Shown piece by piece: positions 9,376 to 17,828 of a stretch of DNA of 64,000 nt (positions within the stretch are counted from its first letter, which is position 1; every line of letters begins with the position of its first letter). The notes under the pieces were generated by a model. The model was given only the letters and a program-made list of their open reading frames with translations. It did not search any database and was not told the origin of the DNA. The DNA comes from Pasteurella atlantica (GTDB taxonomy: Bacteria; Pseudomonadota; Gammaproteobacteria; Enterobacterales; Pasteurellaceae). Location: assembly GCF_963693435.1 (NCBI RefSeq), contig NZ_OY856306.1, forward strand, positions 124,001 to 188,000, written 5' to 3'. Both the position numbers and the translations under genes were made by a program.

Positions 9376-10635
9376 TTACTCAACATCTACCCGCTTATTT
9401 TGTTCTTTATGTTTCTTGTGTATTTTCCATAACATTTTGGCATCTAAATTTGATGATGAAATCATTGTTAAAAAGACGGCGGCACCAAAGAATACAGCAG
9501 CACTGCCGACAGAAAAACTGATGATTTGTCCTCGTTCTACGAGCGACATCATTAAAGCAAGCACAAATAAATCTAACATAGACCAGCGTCCTACAAAATG
9601 AACATAGTGCAGTAGCTTTAATTGAAAGTGAATATTGTGTTTAAAACGATAGTGAATCGCCAATAATAAATAAGTGATAATGATAATTTTACTGAAAGGA
9701 ACTAGGATGCTCGCAACAAAAACAATCATTGCGACTAAGTAGCTTCCCATTTCTATAAATAGTAGAACGCCTGAAATAAGAGAGTCTGCAGAAATTGAAC
9801 CTGCCGAATTGGTGATTGAAATAGGTAAAATATTTGCTGGAATAAGCATTATAGTACCAGCAACTAGTGTTGCCCAAACTCGTTGTAATTTTATACTATC
9901 AGAAATAGTTAATTTACTTTCACAACGTGGGCAACGTAATCGCCCTTTTAAATCAATGATGTTTTCATCAAAGGTATATTCGCATTCTGCACAAAGTGTG
10001 GGTGAACAAGGGTGAGCTGGAGGTAGGGTATGATATTCAGGATAAAAATCAGACCATAATTGTTGAGGATTGATTTTGATAAATAATAGTGTAGTTAGTA
10101 GGGTTGTGATAACAAAAGCAGAGAGATAAATATCAAAATGTAAATCTGCATATTCGTGTACTTTAAATGCAGCTACAGCTAAAGCAACAAAATAAACATC
10201 TAGCATTACCCAGGGTTGAATTTTGGTTAGTAGCAGTAATGTATATTTGGGGCGTTGTTTTAATAAACGTTGTATTGCTAATGTAACAACCAGTGAGGCA
10301 AAAAGGCAAGGCATAATCACAGCACAGATAAGTACCATAAAGGCAGTAATCGCATAGCCAGAAATAGCCATTTTCCAAATGCCTCCCCAAACAGAGGCAT
10401 AGACTGGCATTCCTAATAAATCAATACGCATTAGGGGAAAGGTTAATGCAAAAGGAAGTAAAATAAGAATAGAGATAGCAATAATTGTGCATTTAATGAG
10501 CTTCCAGCTATGTCCTTGATGTAACACTTTATTACAATTCGGGCAACAAGCGGTATGATTATGGTCAGTTTTTGCAATTTTTACTGTGATATCACACTCT
10601 TTGCAACGTTGTAAGTAAGTTAAGTCTTGTTTCAT
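9376..10635 (-). CDS. PqiA/LetA-type inner-membrane protein
   Basis: The 419-residue protein has two PqiA units. Each starts with a zinc-ribbon cysteine cluster (CKEC...CCPNC near residues 13-36, and CAEC...CPRC near the middle) and continues with about four membrane segments. Family members PqiA and LetA (YebS) work with MCE proteins (PqiB, LetB) to move lipids between the membranes. Here no MCE gene follows, because the downstream neighbour is the convergent mtlR. The upstream side is interrupted by an ISAs1-family element 66 bases from the start. Exact subgroup (pqiA or letA) cannot be decided from reading alone. Confidence 0.85.
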   Translation of the reverse strand: MKQDLTYLQRCKECDITVKIAKTDHNHTACCPNCNKVLHQGHSWKLIKCTIIAISILILLPFALTFPLMRIDLLGMPVYASVWGGIWKMAISGYAITAFMVLICAVIMPCLFASLVVTLAIQRLLKQRPKYTLLLLTKIQPWVMLDVYFVALAVAAFKVHEYADLHFDIYLSAFVITTLLTTLLFIKINPQQLWSDFYPEYHTLPPAHPCSPTLCAECEYTFDENIIDLKGRLRCPRCESKLTISDSIKLQRVWATLVAGTIMLIPANILPISITNSAGSISADSLISGVLLFIEMGSYLVAMIVFVASILVPFSKIIIITYLLLAIHYRFKHNIHFQLKLLHYVHFVGRWSMLDLFVLALMMSLVERGQIISFSVGSAAVFFGAAVFLTMISSSNLDAKMLWKIHKKHKEQNKRVDVE

Positions 10636-10701
10636 TCGTGTTTTTTATTCGGAATAATTAAGACTATTGTCTATAATATAATGAGTTTTGCAAGTAAGTT
10701 T

Positions 10702-11921
10702 CAGGGCAAGATCATTTTAAATTGAACTAAATACTATTTTTACGATCAGATCAGTAACAAATGTAAAAAAGGTTTACTGATATGACAAATAATTTTATTA
10801 CTCACTTTTCAATTATCAAAGATCCTAGAATTGAACGATGTAAAAAGCATGCACTTATAGATATTTTATTTCTATCTATCTGTGCAGTCCTATCTGGTGC
10901 AGAAGGTTGGGAAGATATAGAAGACTTCGGTCACGTAAAACTAGACTGGTTGAGACGTTATTTACCTTTTCATAATGGAATTCCTAAACATGATACTATA
11001 GCAAGGGTAATGAGTCGCTTAGAACCTGAAGCTATTCAAACTTGTTTTATCAATTGGGTTAAAGAACTCATAACAGAAGTAGATGGAGAAATTATTGCCA
11101 TTGATGGAAAAAGTGCAAGAGGCAGTTTTTCTACAAAAAATAGAAAAGATAGTCTACATATGGTTAGTGCTTGGAGTTGTGAAAATGGCTTAGTGTTAGG
11201 ACAACAAAAAGTAGAGGGTAAATCAAATGAAATTACAGCAATCCCTAAACTATTAGATTTACTTGATGTAAAAGGAGCCACTATTACACTTGATGCAATG
11301 GGATGTCAGCATGCTATTATCAATAAGATTCATTCTAAAGGTGCGGATTATGTGGTGTCATTAAAAGGTAATCAAGGACAGTTAAATAAAGAAGTTAAGG
11401 CTTGGTTTCACAAATGTCATAGAGAACAGTTTGCAAATGTTGGTCATTCTATTTATGAGCATATTACTAGTGGTCATGGACGAATAGAAGAGCGAAGATG
11501 TATTCAATTAGAAATTGATAAAAATTGGCTTACAGAACATAAAAAATGGGCGAATATCCAAACCGTAATTTGTATAGAAGCTAAATGCCATATTGGTGAA
11601 AAAGTGACAATAGAAAACCGTTATTATATAAGTTCTCTTAGCCTTAATGCAGAAAGATTAAATAGTATTATTCGTAATCATTGGGCGATAGAAAATAGCT
11701 TACACTGGACTTTAGATATGACTTTCCATGAAGATAATTCAAGGATTAGGCGAGGGAATGCAGCTGAGGTAATGAATGCTTTTAGAAAACTAGCATTAAA
11801 TATTGTTAAAACTGATACAACTCGTAAAGCAAGTATGAAACGTAAGCTAAAAATGGCTGCATTGGATGATAATTTTAGAGCTCAATTACTTCTAAATATA
11901 AATTAAAATGCTCTTGCCCTG
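10702..11921 (+). mobile_element. Intact ISAs1-family insertion sequence, copy 1
   Basis: The 1220-base element starts CAGGGCAAGATCATTTTAAA and ends TTAAAATGCTCTTGCCCTG; these ends are inverted repeats with a mismatch in the middle. It is flanked by the perfect 10-base target duplication AAGTAAGTTT (10692-10701 and 11922-11931), as expected for this family. One transposase gene fills it. It separates the PqiA-like gene from yceD but leaves a good yceD promoter untouched. Copy 2 is at 36087-37306 and encodes the identical protein, so transposition was recent. Confidence 0.95.
10782..11906 (+). CDS. ISAs1-family DDE transposase
   Basis: The 374-residue transposase has the N-terminal DDE_Tnp_1-associated region (FSIIKDPRIERCKKHALIDI). 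Catalytic blocks follow: IAIDGKSARGS, TLDAMGCQ, DYVVSLKGNQ, and the C-terminal IENSLHWTLDMTFHEDNSRIR with the acidic residue of the YREK-like motif. The frame is complete and the protein is identical to the second copy, so it is likely active. Confidence 0.95.
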   Translation: MTNNFITHFSIIKDPRIERCKKHALIDILFLSICAVLSGAEGWEDIEDFGHVKLDWLRRYLPFHNGIPKHDTIARVMSRLEPEAIQTCFINWVKELITEVDGEIIAIDGKSARGSFSTKNRKDSLHMVSAWSCENGLVLGQQKVEGKSNEITAIPKLLDLLDVKGATITLDAMGCQHAIINKIHSKGADYVVSLKGNQGQLNKEVKAWFHKCHREQFANVGHSIYEHITSGHGRIEERRCIQLEIDKNWLTEHKKWANIQTVICIEAKCHIGEKVTIENRYYISSLSLNAERLNSIIRNHWAIENSLHWTLDMTFHEDNSRIRRGNAAEVMNAFRKLALNIVKTDTTRKASMKRKLKMAALDDNFRAQLLLNIN

Positions 11922-11951
11922 AAGTAAGTTTTAAAAAATACAATTTTCCCT

Positions 11952-11980
11952 TTGACTATTTTACTTTCTATCTGTAATAT
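11952..11980 (+). promoter_or_regulatory. Promoter of yceD-rpmF
   Basis: TTGACT (11952-11957), a 17-base spacer and TAATAT (11975-11980) form a near-consensus sigma-70 promoter. The start of transcription would fall at about 11986-11988, only a few bases before the yceD ATG at 11990, so the message could be leaderless. No Shine-Dalgarno sequence is visible before that ATG. Confidence 0.7.
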
Positions 11981-11989
11981 CTGCACCCT

Positions 11990-12511
11990 ATGAAAAAGGT
12001 AAAACTACCCCTAACAATTAATCCTAAAAAAGATGCGCAGCATCGTATGGACTACAAAGGTTTTTTTCTAAAAGATGCTTTAGGTCGTTTGGATGAACTT
12101 GTTGGTAATGTGCAAAGTGATGCACAAGTTACACTTTCGCTTGATATTGATTCTCAAGGCTTGACGGTGATGAAAGGCACCGCAAATGTTGAAGTAGAGT
12201 TAGAATGTCAGCGTTGTGGTAACCCATTTTCACAAGTACTCGACTGTACGTTTAGTTTCAGTCCAGTATCTAATATGAATCAGGCGGACAATTTGCCCGA
12301 AATTTATGAACCACTTGAATTAAATGAATTTGGTGAAATAAATTTACTAGATGCTATTGTGGATGAATTTATTCTCAATTTACCCCTAGTCCCGAAACAT
12401 AATTATGAACACTGTGAAGTGTCCGTGGCGGAGCAGGTTTTTGGTGAAATTCCTGACGAGGAAGAAGAAAAACCAAATCCGTTCGCCGTATTAGCTAACT
12501 TAAAAAAATAA
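11990..12511 (+). CDS. yceD: YceD / DUF177 family protein (23S rRNA accumulation)
   Basis: The 173-residue protein matches YceD: MKKVKLPLTINP at the start, the LECQRCG cysteine pair in the middle, LPEIYEPLELNEFGEINLLDAIVDE, and the end PNPFAVLANLKK. The family is linked to 23S rRNA accumulation and is conserved next to rpmF, as here. The match of the N-terminus to the family supports the ATG at 11990, even though it lies almost at the predicted start of transcription. Confidence 0.93.
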   Translation: MKKVKLPLTINPKKDAQHRMDYKGFFLKDALGRLDELVGNVQSDAQVTLSLDIDSQGLTVMKGTANVEVELECQRCGNPFSQVLDCTFSFSPVSNMNQADNLPEIYEPLELNEFGEINLLDAIVDEFILNLPLVPKHNYEHCEVSVAEQVFGEIPDEEEEKPNPFAVLANLKK

Positions 12512-12532
12512 TCTAGATTAGGAGTATAGCCA

Positions 12533-12694
12533 ATGGCTGTTCAAAAAAGTAAAAAAACTCGTTCAAGACGTGGTATGCGTCGTTCACATGATGCATTAAC
12601 AACTGCAGCAGTATCAGTAGATGCTCGTGGTGAAACTCATTTACGTCATCACGTAAGTGAAGATGGTTTCTACAAAGGTCGTAAAATTAAGTAA
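12533..12694 (+). CDS. rpmF: 50S ribosomal protein L32
   Basis: A 53-residue protein starts [20 protein letters not shown] and ends GFYKGRKIK, the typical form of L32, a structural protein of the large ribosomal subunit. GGAG lies upstream of the ATG. It follows yceD by 21 bases in one operon and ends before a strong terminator. In E. coli plsX lies between rpmF and fabH; here it does not. Confidence 0.97.
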   Translation: MAVQKSKKTRSRRGMRRSHDALTTAAVSVDARGETHLRHHVSEDGFYKGRKIK

Positions 12695-12720
12695 TTTAAT
12701 TTAACCACTTTAAGAATGAG

Positions 12721-12750
12721 AAAACGAGGACTTTTGTCCTCGTTTTTTTT
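12721..12750 (+). terminator. Terminator after rpmF
   Basis: Stem AAAACGAGGAC (12721-12731) pairs with GTCCTCGTTTT (12736-12746), followed by more T. It ends the yceD-rpmF transcript, so fabH needs its own promoter; a weak TTGCAA near 12775 could be a -35. Confidence 0.9.
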
Positions 12751-12829
12751 ATTTTTAAAAATTAGTGAAAGCCTTTGCAATTCTTGTTAGAATTGCCAAA
12801 ATTAATCGTTTTAAATTTTAGAGAACAAA

Positions 12830-13783
12830 ATGTATAGCAGAATTCTAGCAACAGGTAGCTATTTACCTGCGCAGGTACGCACCAATGCAGAACTTGAAAA
12901 GATGGTGGAAACCTCTGATGAGTGGATTACGCAACGCACAGGCATTAAAGAGCGTCGTATTGCTGCAGAAAATGAAACAGTTGCCACAATGGGTTATGAA
13001 GCAGCAAAAAAATCATTGGAAATGGCGAACATTGATCCTAATGAGATTGGCTTAATTATTGTGGCAACTACTACATCCAGCCACGCTTTTCCAAGTTCTG
13101 CTTGTCAGGTTCAGCAAATGTTGGGCATTAAAGATACGATTGCCTTTGATTTGGCGGCTGCGTGTTCAGGCTTTGTGTATGGATTAAGTGTTGCCGATCA
13201 ATTTATTAAAACTGGGCAAGTGAAAAAAGCATTAGTCGTAGGTTCCGATCTATTCTCTCGAACTTTAGATCCAAAGGATCGTACAACGGTTATTTTATTT
13301 GGCGATGGTGCTGGTGCTGTGATTTTAGAAGCATCGGAAGAAGCGGGTATTTTATCTACTCATTTACACGCTAATGGTGATAATGCTCAAGTATTAATGC
13401 TTGAAAATCAAGGTCGTATTGCACAAAGTGATCCTGCGTATTTAGAAATGCAGGGCAATGAGACGTTCAAAATTGCGGTTCGAGAATTGGCTAATGTAGT
13501 GGAAGAAACCCTTGAATATAATCAGTTAAAGCGGGATCAAATTGATTGGTTAATTCCACATCAAGCCAATTTACGTATTATTTCAGCCACAGCACGCAAA
13601 TTAAAAATGGGGTTAGATCAAGTTGTTTTAACCTTAGACCGTCACGGTAATACATCAGCGGCCTCTATTCCTGCCGCTCTTGATGAAGCGGTACGAGATG
13701 GACGTATTCAACGTGGACAAACGCTATTATTAGAGGCATTTGGCGGTGGTTTAACTTGGGGTTCAGCCTTAATTCGTTTTTAA
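12830..13783 (+). CDS. fabH: 3-oxoacyl-[ACP] synthase III
   Basis: FabH condenses acetyl-CoA with malonyl-ACP to start fatty acid synthesis. The 317-residue protein has the catalytic cysteine in [12 protein letters not shown] (about residue 112), the histidine in [10 protein letters not shown], and the asparagine in [10 protein letters not shown], forming the Cys-His-Asn triad. It ends with the glycine-rich [15 protein letters not shown]. Length and both ends are normal. trmB follows after 22 bases. Confidence 0.97.
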   Translation: MYSRILATGSYLPAQVRTNAELEKMVETSDEWITQRTGIKERRIAAENETVATMGYEAAKKSLEMANIDPNEIGLIIVATTTSSHAFPSSACQVQQMLGIKDTIAFDLAAACSGFVYGLSVADQFIKTGQVKKALVVGSDLFSRTLDPKDRTTVILFGDGAGAVILEASEEAGILSTHLHANGDNAQVLMLENQGRIAQSDPAYLEMQGNETFKIAVRELANVVEETLEYNQLKRDQIDWLIPHQANLRIISATARKLKMGLDQVVLTLDRHGNTSAASIPAALDEAVRDGRIQRGQTLLLEAFGGGLTWGSALIRF

Positions 13784-13805
13784 TTTGAATAATATAGAAT
13801 AGATA

Positions 13806-14552
13806 ATGACACAACAAACTTTAGCAGATAAAAAACGTAAAACAGTGGAGCAGGCTGAGTTTACTGAAGATGGACGTTATAAACGTAAAGTTCGTAGCTT
13901 CGTACTGCGTACAGGGCGAATGAGCGAATATCAACGTAACACAATGAATAATAACTGGACAACCTTTGGGCTAGATTACCAAACCACTCCCTTTGATTTT
14001 AAAACTATTTTTGGAAATGATAACCCTGTTATTTTAGAAATTGGTTTTGGAATGGGTAAATCTTTAGTTGAAATGGCAGAGCAAAATCCAGATAAAAATT
14101 ATATTGGAATTGAAGTTCATACACCGGGTGTGGGGGCTTGTATTGCTTATGCGGTGGAAAAGCAAGTGAAAAACTTACGTGTGATCTGTCACGATGCAAC
14201 GGAAATTTTACGAGATAGTATTTCAGATCACTCATTGGCAGGTTTACAACTCTATTTCCCTGATCCTTGGCATAAAACAAAACATCATAAACGCCGTATT
14301 GTTCAATCAGAATTTATTGTAAAAATCTTACATAAACTAACCGCTAATGGCTTTATTCATTTTGCTACGGATTGGCAAAATTATGCAGAGCATATGTTGG
14401 AAGTCTTGCAACAGTTTGAGTCAGAATTAGAAAATCAATCCCCTACTAATGATTATATTCCACGTCCAGATTTTCGCCCTTTAACCAAATTTGAAGAGCG
14501 AGGAAAAAATTTAGGGCACGGTGTATGGGATTTGTATTTTATTAAAAAATAA
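13806..14552 (+). CDS. trmB: tRNA (guanine-N7-)-methyltransferase
   Basis: TrmB methylates G46 in the variable loop of tRNAs using S-adenosylmethionine. The 248-residue protein has the SAM-binding block [17 protein letters not shown], then [13 protein letters not shown], and the catalytic [18 protein letters not shown] motif typical of the family. It ends [10 protein letters not shown]. It is probably cotranscribed with fabH. Confidence 0.96.
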   Translation: MTQQTLADKKRKTVEQAEFTEDGRYKRKVRSFVLRTGRMSEYQRNTMNNNWTTFGLDYQTTPFDFKTIFGNDNPVILEIGFGMGKSLVEMAEQNPDKNYIGIEVHTPGVGACIAYAVEKQVKNLRVICHDATEILRDSISDHSLAGLQLYFPDPWHKTKHHKRRIVQSEFIVKILHKLTANGFIHFATDWQNYAEHMLEVLQQFESELENQSPTNDYIPRPDFRPLTKFEERGKNLGHGVWDLYFIKK

Positions 14553-14569
14553 AAATGCCGTAAGAGAAG

Positions 14570-14599
14570 ATCGCCTTCATCATTAAGGCGATTTTTTTA
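14570..14599. terminator. Terminator after trmB
   Basis: Stem ATCGCCTT (14570-14577) pairs with AAGGCGAT (14585-14592), followed by a T run. It overlaps the last codons of the convergent gene at 14583. Confidence 0.85.
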
Positions 14600-15311
14600 T
14601 TTTCAGCTTTTCATTTAAGCACACTATTATTAATGCAACTATTCCTGATGTTATTCCACTAACGATAATATCCCCATATTGAGTCAAATTTTGCAGAAAA
14701 TATATTCTTATTATAAAAATGCTGCTTGCGAATATTATCATTTTAAACCAGAAACTTAATTTAGGTTGAGTATATTGGCAGGGTGCTTGTTTCATCATTA
14801 ATAAGTAACTAAATATAAATAACATCCCAACAACACTGCTCAAATGTTGTAATAATTTGAAAAAAGGAATAGTCGTGTTAGCAATAGTTTGATGAAGTTC
14901 AAAGTAATTAACCAAACAAGTATTATGATGAGTAAATAGATCCCAAAATAAGTGTGAATAAGCCCCAATAATAATAGAAAAAATAACAATAAAATAATGT
15001 CGTTTAAAGTAGCCAAACCCATCATCATTTTTAAATATGGCTAAACGACCTTGAATAAATCGAGGAGAATTTTCTATTAATGGTTTTTTTATAATGCGAT
15101 GAAAAATAAGGTATAAAATAATACCTAAAGGCAAATCAAACCCTAGTACCCCATAAAATGTGTGTCCATATTCGCCATACATCTTCATTCTTAAAAAATA
15201 TTCAAAATCGGGTGTTAAACTACCAATAATCAGAGCAATTAATGAGACGTGACGCCCTAAAATATTTTTTAGCGGTAGCACAATCGCAGGATGTGAAAAA
15301 GTAAATGGCAT
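14583..15311 (-). CDS. DUF4184 family membrane protein
   Basis: The 242-residue protein starts MPFTFSHPAIVLPL, the hallmark of DUF4184. It has GSLTPDFEYFLRM and GAYSHLFWDLFTHH, which carry conserved Asp and His residues, and about six membrane segments. The function of the family is unknown. The histidine and aspartate pattern is reminiscent of metal-dependent membrane hydrolases, but that is only a guess. Monocistronic, convergent with trmB. Confidence 0.8.
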   Translation of the reverse strand: MPFTFSHPAIVLPLKNILGRHVSLIALIIGSLTPDFEYFLRMKMYGEYGHTFYGVLGFDLPLGIILYLIFHRIIKKPLIENSPRFIQGRLAIFKNDDGFGYFKRHYFIVIFSIIIGAYSHLFWDLFTHHNTCLVNYFELHQTIANTTIPFFKLLQHLSSVVGMLFIFSYLLMMKQAPCQYTQPKLSFWFKMIIFASSIFIIRIYFLQNLTQYGDIIVSGITSGIVALIIVCLNEKLKIKKSP

Positions 15312-15420
15312 TTGATTTTATAATATGAATAATTGATACCAAAAGTGTATCAGAAAAAAAGATAATACAAAATTGTAAATTTTTGATAGGATCATACCGC
15401 TTATATTATGCTTGGAATAG

Positions 15421-15442
15421 CAAGGCAAGAGCATTTTAATTT
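15421..15442 (-). mobile_element. Solitary terminal inverted repeat of the ISAs1-family element
   Basis: CAAGGCAAGAGCATTTTAAT and the next bases match the reverse complement of the right end of the ISAs1 element (11900-11921) at 21 of 22 positions. No transposase sequence follows. It is probably a relic of an old insertion upstream of rppH, or a minimal mobile fragment. Confidence 0.65.
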
Positions 15443-15457
15443 TTTCTTTTGTTTCAG

Positions 15458-15492
15458 TTGCTCCCTAAATAAAAGTATGAAACAATCTATAC
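15458..15492 (+). repeat. 35-base dispersed repeat, copy 1 (before rppH)
   Basis: Begins TTGCTCCC and contains the exact 22-base block from 15471 to 15492. It matches 28458-28492 with three mismatches. Here it includes an ATG at 15478 in frame with rppH. Confidence 0.75.
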
Positions 15493-15524
15493 CATTCAAA
15501 ATTATTCAAAATAAGGCGGTCAAA

Positions 15525-16082
15525 TTGATCGATTCTGATGGATACCGCCCAAATGTTGGTATCGTTATTTGTAATAAAAATGGACAAGTTCTATGGGCAA
15601 AGCGGTTTGGTCAAAATTCTTGGCAGTTTCCACAAGGAGGCGTAAAAGAAGGTGAAAACATTGAAACAGCAATGTACCGTGAGCTTTATGAAGAAGTTGG
15701 TTTAACAAAAAATGAGGTACGATTACTCTGGGCATCCAAATATTGGTTAAGATATAAATTACCTAAACGTTTAATTCGTAATGAAGGTACGCGTCCTGTT
15801 TGTATTGGGCAAAAACAGCGTTGGTTTTTATTACAACTGGTGGCACCAGAAAGCAAAATACGTTTAGATACAATGAAAAACCCAGAATTTGATGGATGGC
15901 AATGGGTTAGCTTTTGGTATCCCGTGCGTCAAGTCGTCTCTTTTAAGCGTGAGGTATATCGCAAAGCGATGAAAGAATTTTCCCAAATTCTAATGATAAA
16001 TAATACTGAGCAAACAGATAATATCAATAATAACTACCATCCAAAACGTAATACTCACCGAAATTCGTGGAGGAAGCGTTGA
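15525..16082 (+). CDS. rppH: RNA pyrophosphohydrolase RppH
   Basis: RppH removes pyrophosphate from the 5' end of mRNAs and so starts their decay. The 185-residue protein has the Nudix box [23 protein letters not shown] (23-residue signature, with REL-EEVGL intact), preceded by SWQFPQ, and later the RRWFLLQL-like QRWFLLQL and [13 protein letters not shown] blocks. Homologues begin M-I-D[11 protein letters not shown]. Here the matching codon is TTG at 15525 ([12 protein letters not shown]), so I chose TTG. An ATG at 15478 in frame would add 16 residues with no family match and lies in a dispersed repeat. Confidence 0.85.
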   Translation: MIDSDGYRPNVGIVICNKNGQVLWAKRFGQNSWQFPQGGVKEGENIETAMYRELYEEVGLTKNEVRLLWASKYWLRYKLPKRLIRNEGTRPVCIGQKQRWFLLQLVAPESKIRLDTMKNPEFDGWQWVSFWYPVRQVVSFKREVYRKAMKEFSQILMINNTEQTDNINNNYHPKRNTHRNSWRKR

Positions 16083-16882
16083 TGTCAGTAACACTCTTTA
16101 TTGCATTTATAGTACTAGGTGCAGTATCTGGAATGTTAGCAGGGTTATTTGGTATTGGAGGCGGAATGGTTATCGTTCCTGCCTTAGTTTATTTGTTGCC
16201 TAAAATGGGGATTCCAGATCAATTGATTATGTCAATGGCTCTTGGTATCTCTTTTTCTACTATTGTAGTCAATACCTTCTCTGCTGCTCAACACCACCAT
16301 AAATTTGGTAATATTGATTTTTCAGTGGCAAAATTTTTTATTCCACCTTTGATGATTATGGGCTTTTTAACAACTTCAATAGTAACAGGCTTACCCAAGC
16401 ATATTATTACCAAAGCTTTTGCTATATTAATGCTTTATTTATCGATAAAAATGTTTTTATCAATAAAAAAATCCCAAAAGGTAACAAAAGAATTAACCAA
16501 ATCATCAATGATAATTGCAGGGGGAACTATTGGGGTTTTAGCAAGTATTGGTGGCATTGCGGGTGGTGGTTTTACCGTCCCTTTTTTAGAAAATAGAGGG
16601 CTTCCTCTCAAAAAAGCGATTGGCACGTCCGCATTATGTGGTTGTTTGCTCGGCTTAACAGGAATGTTTAGCTTTATTTTTCACGGCTATAATGCCCCTA
16701 ATTTACCTGATTATTCATTAGGTTATGTTTATTTACCCGCTTTGCTATGTATTGTCTCTATTTCATTTTTTACCTCAAAATTAGGGGCAAGATTAACGAC
16801 AAAATTACCCGTAAGCATATTAAAAAAGGCATTTGCATTATTGTTAATTGGCATTGCAATTAATATGTTTTTTAAATACTAA
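16082..16882 (+). CDS. TauE/SafE family membrane exporter
   Basis: The 266-residue integral membrane protein has the two repeated family blocks: GAVSGMLAGLFGIGGGMVIVP near the start and the second GGTIGVLASIGGIAGGGFTVP after the middle, with about eight membrane segments. Such proteins export sulfite, sulfoacetate or other organic anions; the substrate here is unknown. The ATG at 16082 overlaps the rppH stop in TGATG and has AGGAAG before it, so it is preferred over a GTG 15 bases upstream. It is followed closely by lgt. Confidence 0.88.
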   Translation: MSVTLFIAFIVLGAVSGMLAGLFGIGGGMVIVPALVYLLPKMGIPDQLIMSMALGISFSTIVVNTFSAAQHHHKFGNIDFSVAKFFIPPLMIMGFLTTSIVTGLPKHIITKAFAILMLYLSIKMFLSIKKSQKVTKELTKSSMIIAGGTIGVLASIGGIAGGGFTVPFLENRGLPLKKAIGTSALCGCLLGLTGMFSFIFHGYNAPNLPDYSLGYVYLPALLCIVSISFFTSKLGARLTTKLPVSILKKAFALLLIGIAINMFFKY

Positions 16883-16903
16883 ATTTCAAATAAAAGAGCA
16901 AAA

Positions 16904-17698
16904 ATGTACGAAAATTATTTAATTTATCCAAATATCGATCCAATTATCTTTCAAATCGGTCCTCTTGCGTTACGATGGTACGGTTTAATGTATCTTATTG
17001 GTTTTGCTTTTGCCTATTGGTTAGGTACTCGCAGAGCCAAAAAATCTAATGGCTTATGGACAGTTGAGCAAGTCGATCAATTGCTTTATAACGGATTTTT
17101 TGGTGTTATATTAGGTGGTCGAATTGGTGATGTATTCTTCTATAGCTTTGATAAACTTCTTCAAGACCCTCTTTATCTATTCCGTATTTGGGAAGGAGGA
17201 ATGTCGTTTCACGGTGGTTTGATTGGGGTAATCATTGCAATGCTTTGGACAGCTCGTCGCCAAAAACATACATTTTGGGAAACCGCTGATTTTGCCGCAC
17301 CACTGATCCCTTTTGGTTTAGGAATGGGGCGATTAGGTAACTTTATTAATGGTGAATTATGGGGAAGAACTACTGATGTGCCTTGGGCAATGATTTTCCC
17401 ACACGTTGATTATCAACCACGCCATCCATCGCAAATTTATGAATTTTTACTCGAAGGCGTGCTGTTATTTACAATTTTAAATTTCTTTATCCGTAAACCT
17501 CGCCCGCTTGGAGCTGTATCAGGGCTATTCTTACTGTGCTATGGTATTTTCCGCTTTATCGTTGAAAATTTCAGAGAACCAGATATGAGCCTAACCCTTG
17601 ATTTAGGTATCATCACGCGTGGACAAACATTGTCACTACCGATGATTGTTTTGGGAATTTTAATTATGGTTATTGCTTATAAACGCAACAAAAAATAA
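16904..17698 (+). CDS. lgt: Prolipoprotein diacylglyceryl transferase
   Basis: Lgt attaches diacylglycerol from phosphatidylglycerol to the lipobox cysteine of prolipoproteins in the inner membrane. The 264-residue protein has the Lgt signature around [15 protein letters not shown], the HGGLIG motif with its essential histidine, RHPSQIYE, and seven membrane segments. The rppH-TauE-lgt cluster ends at a terminator built from inverted uptake signals. Several lipoprotein substrates are encoded in this window (for example NlpD). Confidence 0.97.
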   Translation: MYENYLIYPNIDPIIFQIGPLALRWYGLMYLIGFAFAYWLGTRRAKKSNGLWTVEQVDQLLYNGFFGVILGGRIGDVFFYSFDKLLQDPLYLFRIWEGGMSFHGGLIGVIIAMLWTARRQKHTFWETADFAAPLIPFGLGMGRLGNFINGELWGRTTDVPWAMIFPHVDYQPRHPSQIYEFLLEGVLLFTILNFFIRKPRPLGAVSGLFLLCYGIFRFIVENFREPDMSLTLDLGIITRGQTLSLPMIVLGILIMVIAYKRNKK

Positions 17699-17716
17699 TC
17701 CTAAAATATCACACAT

Positions 17717-17778
17717 AAGCGGTCATTTTTTCCTGAATATTTACAAATTCTTAATAAAAAATGACCGCTTTATTTTTC
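17717..17778 (+). terminator. Terminator made of two inverted uptake signals
   Basis: AAGCGGTCATTTTT (17717-17730) pairs with AAAAATGACCGCTT (17757-17770), followed by TATTTTT. Two uptake cores in opposite orientation form the stem, a use of uptake signals known in this family. It ends the lgt transcript and insulates the defence operon. Confidence 0.85.
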
Positions 17779-17828
17779 TTATCAAAAAGATTAAAATTTT
17801 GCTACACATTTATTTTGAGGATAGTATA

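Noticed and set aside
12695-12829. Remnant of plsX between rpmF and fabH
   Set aside because: The gap holds only a terminator and a short leader; no plsX-like coding sequence remains.
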